NCBI GenBank assembly: GCA_013407085.1
Contig: JACCGJ010001503.1
Span: 38,548-102,547 of the forward strand
DNA from: Atriophallophorus winterbourni
Taxonomy: Eukaryota > Platyhelminthes > Trematoda > Plagiorchiida > Microphallidae
Direction: 5' to 3'
Length of the DNA stretch: 64,000 nucleotides
The notes under the pieces are model-generated. The model saw nothing but the letters and a program-made list of their open reading frames with translations. It searched no databases and had not been told where the DNA came from. The position numbers and the translations under genes are program-made. This document shows positions 55,795-64,000 of the stretch, in pieces. Position 1 is the stretch's first letter; every line of letters begins with the position of its first letter.

Positions 55795-56702
55795 CTCAGA
55801 ACTCAGAACTCAGAAAATTGTATGGTACAAAAAGCATTAAGCTTAACAATAACCATAGGATGACAAGGTATATGGAACATATAAAAATATATAAAAAAAT
55901 ATAAAATATCTCAAAAATCAATAGGGACATTCGCATACCGCATGGTTCGTCATAAACTCATCGAGTTTGGAAGCGAAAACCTCAACAGATTCGGATCGTG
56001 TGATTTCTTCAGGCAAATAGTTTCAAGTGAAACAAATTCTTACGGAGAAAAATTACGACGTATATCCAATCGAGAATGCGGAATGCTTAAAGCCTTTGAA
56101 TGTGTTCGTGTTCTAGTAAGGTCATTGGGCTTTAGCAAGTGTTTAAGGGGATGGTTTACAGAATGCAGGATTTTGAAGGTCCACAAAAGGTCACTACGTA
56201 TCCGTCGTTGGGTAAAATCTTGTAGGTTCAGTTTTAACATTCGCTCTGTGAAAGGCAAATTTATGTACCGGGAGACCAACTTTGTAGCACGATGATAAAT
56301 CCTGTCGAGTAGTTCGATATCCTTCCTCAGCCATGGTGCCCAGGCTTGGATGGAATATTCCATAACAGGACGTATATACGTGTTAATTACCCGGGGTAGG
56401 GTTTCGGGCGTAAAAATCCGGAATATTCTTTTGAGAAGACTCAGGATACGGCAAGCTTTATTGTACACCATCCGGCAATGCTGTCCAGGCTTAAGGTTAA
56501 ACGAAACCCAGATACCCAGATCTTTTTCTGCTGTGGTCCAGACGAGATCTTGCGTGCCAAGCTGATACGTGTGGTGCAGAGATTTCCCAAGCTGCAGCAT
56601 TTTACATTTCGCAGGGTTAAATGGTAACTCATTTAACTGGGACCAACGGAATAAGATGCTTAGATCCCGTTGTAATGCCATACAGTCATTAACCGGCCTC
56701 AT
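55795..56702 (-). mobile_element. CR1-like element, 3' fragment nested in the Gypsy RNase H region
   Basis: The minus frame 56702-56040 reads NDCMALQRDLSILFRWSQLN, TTAEKDLGIWVSFNLKPGQH, RVINTYIRPVMEYSIQAWAP, RIYHRATKLVSRYINLPFTE and KLNLQDFTQRRIRSDLLWTF. The 3' UTR and terminal ctcagaactcagaactcaga repeat lie at 55797-55815. It is the same subfamily as the 17.5-kb copy. The 5' end is at about 56702, where Gypsy sequence resumes with GIGAVLEQSGHPVLC. Confidence 0.8.
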
Positions 56703-57125
56703 GGAATTGGTGCTGTTCTAGAGCAAAGTGGTCATCCGGTATTGTGCATTGCATGTCGACTGAGTAAAGCAGAACAAAGTTATGCTCAGACTCCCCGAGA
56801 AGCGTTTGCTGTTTATTGGGCTGTCATGCGCTTAAACAAATATTTGTTTGGTCATGAATTTACTATCATGAAGCACTGACATTTATTTAAAATCCGACGT
56901 CTTTATTGGCAAAATCTACTGCAGCAATGGTTCAGAGATGGAGCATAGCTCTAGGTGCATATATTTACACCATTGATCATCGCAGTGCAAAAACTTCCCC
57001 ATGAAATATCTTATCCCGCAATGCTGTGACATATGAAAAGACTGGCAGTACATACTGCTTGTTGTATCAACCGCTGTGTATATCTCGTTGAGATTTAAGC
57101 TTTGAAACAAAGAAATATTATGGTC
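56703..57125 (+). pseudogene. Gypsy Pol: RNase H remnant
   Basis: GIGAVLEQSGHPVLC, LSKAEQSYAQTPREAFAVYW, AVMRLNKYLFGHEFTIMKH: this is the RNase H 'GIGAVLEQ....YASR.L..AE..Y.Q.EREALA.VW....F..YL.G..F.I.TDH' run. Stops from 56878 onward interrupt the rest. Confidence 0.7.
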
Positions 57126-57219
57126 CGATAATGGCTGCAGTTAATCGAGGTTGGTCAGCCACATTCAAGAAAAAATATTGAGCCTACTATCAGCGTCGTG
57201 TTGAATTATGTCTGATACA

Positions 57220-58222
57220 TGAAGGCCTGTTGTGTATAATATTCGTATTGTTATTCCTCCTTCACTTCGCAAACGAATTCTTTATGATTTGCATTTGAAA
57301 CACTTAAGCATTAAAAAAACGAAATCGTTGGCCAGACAATTATGCTTGTGGCCTGAAAACGATACTGATATGCGTAGAACTGCTTTTTCGTGCAATTCTG
57401 GTCAACACAAATTATTCCGTCAGCTATCAAAATGGACTACATGGTCATTGACGTGAGAAGGCCTGGCAACGTATTCATATTGATTACTGTGGACCACTCC
57501 TAAAAAATACTATGCTCTTCTAATCATCTATTCGTTATCAAAATGACCAGAAGTATTCCCTAATACTAAACCCAATTCTGATTTCACAGTTCATGCATTA
57601 CGAATGGTTTTCAGCCGTCAGGATGCACCTAGAGCTGTTGTGAGTGATCATAGAAGCCATTTATCTACTTCACACGGTACTCACTAACTACATTTACTTA
57701 GTTGCCGACATTTATTTACTGCAGACAGACATACACAGTCTAATGGATTAGCCGAAAACTTTGTAGGTACTCTAAAACATGCTATTCCCTCTTTTCCCCC
57801 AACAACATTTAATGAACTTGATGGTTTTATTGACAATTTTTTGCTTCAATATAGTTATAGTAAACTTTCAACTACTGGAAATCCACCACACATGCCATAA
57901 AAAGCTCGATCAGAGATATAATCTGCTGGAAATTGGATCCACCGAAGTATCATATTATCGTTGGAAAGATGACCCTTCAAGTATCGGTATCGTATTAGAC
58001 AAAATCAGAAGAACTATGGTAAACATACTTGATGTGAAAGATGGAACGTTGCACAAGTGTCATGCAGATCAAATCATTTGCCAGGATTCAGGCCTGTTGC
58101 GTTCTAATACTGGTTGCATTAGCAATCATGACACAACACTTCTAGATTCTTCCGAGAATACTCAATCAAGTGAACCTGTCATACGATCGGAAAAACTGAG
58201 GAACAGACCTATTCGAGATTAA
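57220..58222 (+). pseudogene. Gypsy Pol: integrase remnant
   Basis: VIPPSLRKRILYDLHLKHLS and KKTKSLARQLCLWPENDTDM are the HHCC zinc-finger region of integrase ('P..LR..IL..LH..H.G...T...A....W'). The catalytic core continues with RIHIDYCGPLL (D), AVVSDHRSHLST (D) and TQSNGLAENFVGTLKHAI (the NG.AE with catalytic Glu). The C-terminal frame 57779-58222 carries YRWKDDPSSIGIVLDKIRRT and LHKCHADQI, the GPY/F-like end. Stops break the core. Confidence 0.75.
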
Positions 58223-58256
58223 AAAAAATCCGAGGAAGATTGTGAACTGCGGTGGA

Positions 58257-58426
58257 TGTGGTGATTGTTCAAATGACAACCAATAATACTGTTATTCATA
58301 TTTTCGTTGTTAAAATTATATACATCAATATAAAACCGCGTAATTCGAATACTGAGCGTGGTTTATTCTCACTTTTATTCTTCGGTTGGTAGTTTCATTC
58401 AATTCAATACAATATAATTCATTACA
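58257..58426 (+). repeat. 3' LTR of the Gypsy element (170 bp, TG...CA)
   Basis: Begins tgtggtgattgttcaaatga and ends ttcattaca. Its 5' end recurs at 55500 and its 3' half at 2180-2247. Short for an LTR, but with correct TG/CA termini. Confidence 0.65.
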
Positions 58427-58811
58427 GACATGTACAGCAGCTCACTTGCTTATTCACCTAAGTAATTGATAAAACTCGAATACTTATCAAAATACAGTTA
58501 CCAAAGAATCGTTTCTACACTTTTTCAGCTTTAAACTTCTTATTCAATAAACTACTTAAAACATTTTGATATCGCTAAATACCAAAGATTTGGCTTATAT
58601 CGCTATAAGGGCTAAAAGCTGCTCTATAACTTGGAATTAGAGTGTTCAATGAATTCTAGGATTGCCACGGTTTCGTAGCATTCATTCTGAAATTCCGCTA
58701 TTGATACACTTACAAATACGAAGAAACCATTGTTATCGTAAAGGTTGATTGCAGGTGTTTGATCAACTTAATTCATGATAACTGGTAAAGTATAAATTAC
58801 TGATGACTTAC

Positions 58812-59062
58812 CACATAGAGATGTATAAAGTCGCCCATCAACGCGGCGCCAACCACAAACAAGAGGGTCATGAAACGCTGTCCTCTTCTCTGGTCTGTTT
58901 GAGATTCTATTTGGAAAGACAACCCGAATGTCTCAGTCCGAGTGCTCCTCGGATGATCTGTGAAAGTTATTCTCAAGTAACCAAAATCTTGTTCCGGAAA
59001 CAAAGTGACATTCGAATGGTTGCCTTTCGAGTCGTTCAGACCGAAGCTGAAAGTTGTTCCGG
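58812..59062 (-). CDS. Neurexin-like protein, LNS exon (N-terminal half of a domain)
   Basis: Acceptor atctctttcag, donor gtaagt. Two bases, then GTTFSFGLNDSKGNHSNVTL, FPEQDFGYLRITFTDHPRST, RTETFGLSFQIESQTDQRRG, QRFMTLLFVVGAALMGDFIH, LYV. The 'F...FRT....LLF..G....DFI.LYL' pattern is the start of a laminin-G/LNS domain; the hydrophobic MTLLFVVGAAL run is a beta-strand core here rather than a membrane helix. 251 nt, leaving phase 0. Upstream exons of this gene are not in the window as far as could be seen. Confidence 0.55.
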
Positions 59063-59069
59063 CTGAAAG

Positions 59070-60075
59070 AGATAATTAAAAATGGGGTATAATATATATA
59101 ACGTTTAGAGATCAGGTAGTTAATAGCTGTGCATTTTCGCAACAATGGGAGTGAGTATATTATAAACATTATGGCTGAAATGTCCCAAGAATCAGTTCCT
59201 ATCTTCTATTTTTGTTACAGCTTTTGATCCGGACCGTAGCCATTCATAACTGAGATGAGAACTATCAATTAGGTTCAAACAAAATTAATGTTAGCCGATA
59301 TTGCACTAGAGCTTGAATATATCGGTTGAAATTGTATATAAATTGATAATGACATTTGTTTTAAGAGACGTATTTGCATGATTACACAATACATATATAC
59401 ATCGAGATTAGGTAATTAAATTGGCTGTAGAACAAGTGAACTGCATGTGATCCTTGATCACAGATCAAGAGATCTGTTAGAATGACGATAATACATTACA
59501 TTCGTGCTACAGGTCAGATTATATGAATTTGTGTGGGTTAAATTTTGAATGAGCTGAATTTGCTTCGGTTAGTAATGATCAATATTTCATCGCATGTTGC
59601 TTTACTCAATGCTTATATAAAAATGTATCTGAATAGAACTTAATATTTGCTTATAATTCAAAGAACCACAGTTGAGAAACAAATGAATGCATGATGTTCG
59701 TATACAAGCATCTAATCAAGGGATAGATGAAAAGTTAACCACACAAACAAAATTGACAAGCCATCAATGTAACCTTCTTGCTTTTGTTCAATTCAAATGC
59801 CAGGCATGTATCCATGTCACGTTTCATGAGTATCGCATTGTCGTTTGACAATGCAGCAAAAGAATTCAACGTGAATTATTAAATGATTTCAACAGAAAAA
59901 GATGGTTGAGTCGCGCAAGATAGTGGCATGAAAGCAATTCAGCATCACTGCAAAGAATTTCTAGGGGTTAATACAGGCAGATTGAAAACAAATGTGATTT
60001 GACATTCCATACCATCTTCGAGCAGTCAGTTTGGTAATTATTGCTGTGTTTCAATTTTTAAATAAAACGTGTGAT
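59070..60075. other. No gene recognised
   Basis: AT-rich; presumably intron upstream of the neurexin-like exon at 59062. Confidence 0.35.
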
Positions 60076-60079
60076 ACAC

Positions 60080-61670
60080 CTGGAATCGCGAGTCATCGTT
60101 AGCTATCGTAATCTCTAGTTTCGGGAGAAACAATCTCTCCCGCGGAGCTTGCTTCGATAGGCAGTAATTGTTCGTTCGGTCAGGAGGTGTATCTGGCCGA
60201 CCCCAGATTGCAGACGAAACATTACACAATGCCTGCAAAGTGAGCGGTCAAGAGCAAGTTCTACCCAACTAGTGTAGTAAATGCCAGAAGCTTTCACATT
60301 TCTGTTGCGAACGTCTTTGTACCGCAAGTGAGGTCTGCCCAATGGTCGACTTCCTGATTTTAACTCATAATACAATTGATCTTTCGGAATACGACCATTT
60401 CACTTTCGGTAATTGTGATCAAGCCCCCTTTAGGCGGTGCTGTCGCATTAGGGTGAACGTGCTCTGTAGACAAGCTCTTAAAAGCACTTCAGCATTAGTC
60501 AATTTGTCCATCCACAAAATATTCAAGATACGACGGATGCTTCGCAGATGAAAATGCATTCAGCTTCCATTCGTATATTTCGTGGATGGTCCAAGTTTTA
60601 CCGCCGTACCGTAAATTATTTAATACGTAAGCACTGTATTCCATCATATTTGTCTTTACAGTCAAATTGCGGTTGCCCCAGGCACGAGAATTCAATCGAG
60701 TGAAATTATAGCTGCTCTGCCAATCCGTTTATCAATCTCCGATTCTAGCCCGAGTAAATACGCAATGCTTGAACAAAGATATGTGATATGCTGTACTAGT
60801 TCATACTCACAGTTTTCAATAGTGATGATGGGAGGCGATACAGTCCTTTGACCAAGGACTTTGGTCTTACTCAATCTGATTCTTAGACCGAAGACTTTGA
60901 ATGCCACTAAAAACAGTCCACTAGCAACTAGATGTGTTCTTGGAAGTGAGCAATAATCGCTGCATTGACGGCAAAAAGCAGGTCAAGGATTAACACATCC
61001 TTACCGTGGTTTGTGCTGTCAACCGGTTCAGGTTGAGAAGCTTGCAATTAGTTCGCGTGCCTAGGTAAACACATTATGAATTGCGTCCTAAACCGTGCTT
61101 CAGAAACAGAGCGAAAAACCTTGAAGGAGCAAGAAGGGCGATTTATCTGAACTTGTTGCAGTCGCCTCTATCGCCTGTATTCTTGAGTGGCGTGATGATC
61201 TTTGTGTCCTGCATCTCTTGTGGGATGCACTCTTTCTGATAGCGCTGAAGATGCGAATCGTGAAGATGCTGCAATAATGCTGTTCTAGATAATTTGATGA
61301 GATCAGGTGGAATTTCGTCGTCACCAAGGGCCTTCCCATTCTCTAAGTGGTTGAGTGCCCTATTAAGCCTATCACGTGTAGGTGGAGTATCTAGATGTTC
61401 AATGGTTAGCAACCGCTCAACATTTTCAAGTGCATGTGGTAAACCGTACTCTCACTAGATTGGAGAGAGCAAATGTGCTCTACCCGTCTTTCCATCTGCT
61501 GAGTTTTGTTGAAAATCGGGTTACCAGATTTAGACTTAATGGCAGCCGTTTTAAGTTCGTTTAGACCAATGGATCTCTTGATCCCATCATACATAACGTA
61601 AAAATTATAATTATTCGTGCATTGTTGGATACTGAGGATAATTCTAGTCAAATAGTCATTTGCAGATCGT
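60080..61670 (-). mobile_element. RTE-like non-LTR retrotransposon remnant
   Basis: Minus strand in order: PPTRDRLNRALNHLENGKAL and GDDEIPPDLIKLSRTALLQH (61380-61270), CIPQEMQDTKIITPLKNTGD (about 61215), then a gap to FGLRIRLSKTKVLGQRTVSP (60895), HITYLCSSIAYLLGLESEID and KRIGRAAIISLD (60800-60695), NLTVKTNMMEYSAYVLNNLR and YGGKTWTIH (60680-60590), SGSRPLGRPHLRYKDVRNRN (60360-60290), and a Cys/Arg-rich end. These are the RT finger block, thumb and tail typical of RTE-like elements (SR2 in schistosomes). The RT palm with YADD is missing (about 60940-61150), so the copy is internally deleted and dead. Confidence 0.7.
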
Positions 61671-61674
61671 CTTG

Positions 61675-62495
61675 CAGTCGGATTATATATTGAGGAATCT
61701 ATCCAGAACGAAGTCCTCAGTTGGAAAAAGGGGCATTAATTTTGACTCACAACATCGTAGTTCATTACCTTTTGTGATCGAGACATTTGTTAACAAAATC
61801 TAGTTGAGTTTCACGTGTACAATATCTCTATTTCAATAACCTCATTTCGACAAATTGTTTTACTCCGTTGCTTAAAAATTCGTGGACTGCTCTGCTATAT
61901 TTTTTTATTCTCTTCGTTTTAATAATAAAATAATTTCACTTTTCACTTTTTTCTATATTTCGTCATACACTGTAGTGTTCAACTACAAATTTCATAAAAA
62001 AACATCGTGATTACAGAAAGGTGTATCAAAGCTGATCTCTTTTGCTAAGCTTAAATTTCGTGTGAATATCCAAGATGTGAAAATCCGTATTTCCACGAGA
62101 AATGTTTAAACACATTAATTTACTCCATCTTTTACACACATTAGTAATTATCTTACTGAAAATTCTCAATCACGCCGCAACGATTGAATTAATGCAAAAC
62201 GTTATCGACTATGCGAATGAAACATGATTTCTCTCCAGTCGAAAAATGTCCATTCACTGAAAGCATTTTATTCATATGAATAGAAGCATCAAACGATTGC
62301 AAATGATATGTTTTCTTCTCCCCGTTAGTATGGATTTTCCGTTCTCTTACTAAGGATTGAATATCATTTGTGTATGGATATTTTCGATTGTAATTCACAA
62401 GTATTTCAAAGGCCTTCAAAGTTTTACTGGTCAAAAGTAAATACTTTACAGTAACCACAGATTAAAAAAATAAGGGAATTCATAAAAACAACACA
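61675..62495. other. No gene recognised
   Basis: AT-rich sequence between two minus-strand elements. The 89-codon minus frame 62458-62189 has no family signature. Confidence 0.35.
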
Positions 62496-62499
62496 AATG

Positions 62500-64000
62500 T
62501 TTTATACACAAGGAAAGTCAGCACGTGTATTCAGGTGCAAGGTTGGGTTTAGTCAACATATACTTGTCAAGTTCAGCCTTGAACATGTTCAGGCTTGTTG
62601 CGCAAATGATATGTGGGGGCAGGGAGTTCCATAGCAAACAGACTCTGACAGCAAAGAAAAACCTTCGACAATTTGATCTGGAGTGTGGAATAATTAACTT
62701 GTATCCATGCGATCTGCTACCACGTGCTTCTTGCCGATGAAACATGTGTTCAAGTGGGTGATCCACTGTATGCAGAATGTTGAAAAGCAGGATCAAGTCA
62801 CCCCTGAGACGACGGTACGAAAAGTCAAAGAGGTTTAGTGTTGCAATCCGCTCCTCGTATGGCCTGTTGTATAGCCCGGTCACCAGTTTGTAGCGCGGTG
62901 GTAACCCGTTGCAGCAAGGTCATGTCCTTTTGTAACCATGGGGACCATGCTTGAACAGCATACTCCATTGTTGGTCTGATATAGGTGTTAATTATACGTG
63001 GGAGTATCTGCTTTGAGAAACGACCAAAGATCCTTCTGAGCAATGTTAAGATTTGGAGGACTTTTTGTATACAACAGAACAGTGCGTGAATACTTCAAGT
63101 TACTGCTAATCACACGCCCAGGTCTTTCCTTCTAGAACCCATGAAAGTGCTGAGATCCAGAGAGTATGTGAATTCTGACTGATTTACCGGACGTTCAACT
63201 TTTACATTTTTGGATGTTGAATGGTAAGCAGTCCGAAGGACCTTTGAAGTGCTTCGAGATCTTTTTGGAGAATTTGGCAATCTTCTATGGTGCGTATGCT
63301 AGTCCAGACTTTGATGTCATCCGCAAATAAAATGATTTTTCTGCGTACGGTTTCAGGTATATCATTCGCGTACACGAGAAACAGTATTGGCCCCAAGACT
63401 GAGCCTTGAGGTACGCCACTTGTAACTTCTACTGAGCTGGATAGTGCCCCATCAACTCTAACCCTGATAACTCTACCAGTCAAGTAATCCTTTATCCAGG
63501 CCAATAGTCTGCCGCATACCCCGAGCTGCTCCAATTTTTGTAGCAGTATGCTGTGGTTAACACGATCAAACGCTTTCGACAAGTCCAAGTAACAAGCATG
63601 GATAGGGCATCCATCGTCCACGGCTCGAGTCCAATCATCAAGAGTTATGAGAAGATTGGTGAGACAGGAGTGTCTTGTCCTGTATCCGTACTGTGCGATG
63701 GAATGAAGCTTATTTTGTTCCAAGTGTTTGATAAGTTCCGTCGGCCTACAAGTCGTTCCAGAAACTTTAGAGACCACCTGGCAAACAAAGTGATGGTTCT
63801 GTAGTTAGTACACATCATATCGGTCTCCTCCTTTGTATATCGGATGATTAGTCCACATTTCAGTCATAGAACCGTGCTACAAACTCAAGGGACAGGTTGA
63901 AACGGTCAGAGAGTGGGAGATTAGATCATGGGAGCATTGCTTTAGGGATGAATGGTGTTTTTCTCAGACCTGGGGATTTCTTTGTATTTAACCCTCGTAG
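62500..64000 (-). mobile_element. CR1-like element, RT to 3' end, leaving the window
   Basis: Minus strand from the edge: NTKKSPGLRKTPFIPKAML (about 63975), CRPTELIKHLEQNKLHSIAQ, RTRHSCLTNLLITLDDWTRA, LDLSKAFDRVNHSILLQKLE, VDGALSSSVEVTSGVPQGSV, LFLVYANDIPETVRRKIILF, ADDIKVWTSIRTIEDCQILQ (63777-63260), then after a frameshift region RIINTYIRPTMEYAVQAWSP (63000), YEERIATLNLFDFSYRRLRG (62860) and SLNMFKAELDKYMLTKPNLA to TAG at 62518. Catalytic FADD is intact in the 191-codon frame. Broken near 63200, 62900 and 63830, so non-functional but fairly young. Confidence 0.85.

Larger units (their letters stand above)
55500..58426 (+). mobile_element. Gypsy-type LTR retrotransposon, internally deleted, with a nested CR1 tail
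   Basis: 5' remnant: 55500-55533 (tggggtaattgttcaaatga) matches the start of the 3' LTR at 58257. Polyprotein parts follow directly: RT end and connection (about 55555-55790), RNase H (56705-56880), integrase zinc finger and core (57235-57780) and C-terminus (to 58222). The 3' LTR is 58257-58426. Flanking gatat (55495-55499) and gacat (58427-58431) fit a 5-bp target duplication. Several stops and frameshifts show that it is dead. It sits in an intron of the neurexin-like gene, opposite to transcription. Confidence 0.75.

Noticed and set aside
58812..58870. Transmembrane helix call for MTLLFVVGAALMGDFIHLYV
   Set aside because: The surrounding residues fit the buried strands of a laminin-G domain; the real membrane anchor is in the last exon.

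Overview
The window looks like nuclear DNA from a flatworm, most likely a digenean trematode. It is AT-rich, with small exons separated by long introns bounded by GT..AG, and it is crowded with retroelements of the kinds known from blood and liver flukes: CR1-, RTE-, Gypsy-, BEL/Pao- and Penelope-like elements plus hammerhead-ribozyme repeats. No bacterial gene organisation, rRNA, tRNA or CRISPR array was seen. The species assignment is inference. A run of 1,000 N (51905-52904) marks an assembly gap.

Two host genes can be supported from exon structure. (1) A plus-strand BAR-domain gene resembling endophilin-B has six phase-compatible exons between 3334 and 10195. The first coding exon is missing, and a stop codon falls where the BAR domain normally ends, so no SH3 domain is encoded here. 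(2) A minus-strand neurexin-like gene has exons with laminin-G/LNS signatures at 59062-58812, 54413-54195, 53073-into-gap, 51849-51751 and 49606-49465, and a last exon at 48713-47996 with one transmembrane helix and a cytoplasmic tail.

The rest is mostly layered transposable elements. Left edge: a BEL/Pao-like Gag reading frame running off the window (1-1006, minus) and non-LTR tails with an LTR fragment (1.9-2.6 kb). 8-18 kb: SINE-like repeats, a Penelope terminal fold-back, two arrays of a 241-bp hammerhead repeat, and an old CR1 copy split by a Mutator-like fold-back element. 20.9-23.2 kb: a CR1 copy split by a piggyBac-like MITE at TTAA. 24.2-25.1 kb: a second Mutator-like fold-back element. 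26.9-31.5 kb: a nearly full-length CR1 element with a PHD-finger ORF1 and an ORF2 damaged by an internal endonuclease deletion and frameshifts. 46.1-47.5 kb: a Penelope-like element. 55.5-58.4 kb: a Gypsy element with 5-bp target duplications, split in its RNase H region by a CR1 tail. 60-61.7 kb: an RTE-like remnant. 62.5-64 kb: another CR1 copy leaving the window.

The most interesting feature is the 241-bp family. Its minus-strand transcript carries a hammerhead core with a self-complementary stem III, the form expected to cleave as a dimer. One 1.5-unit copy is flanked by a perfect 12-bp direct repeat, and several copies are head-to-head inverted pairs. Together this suggests a retrozyme-like non-autonomous retroelement.
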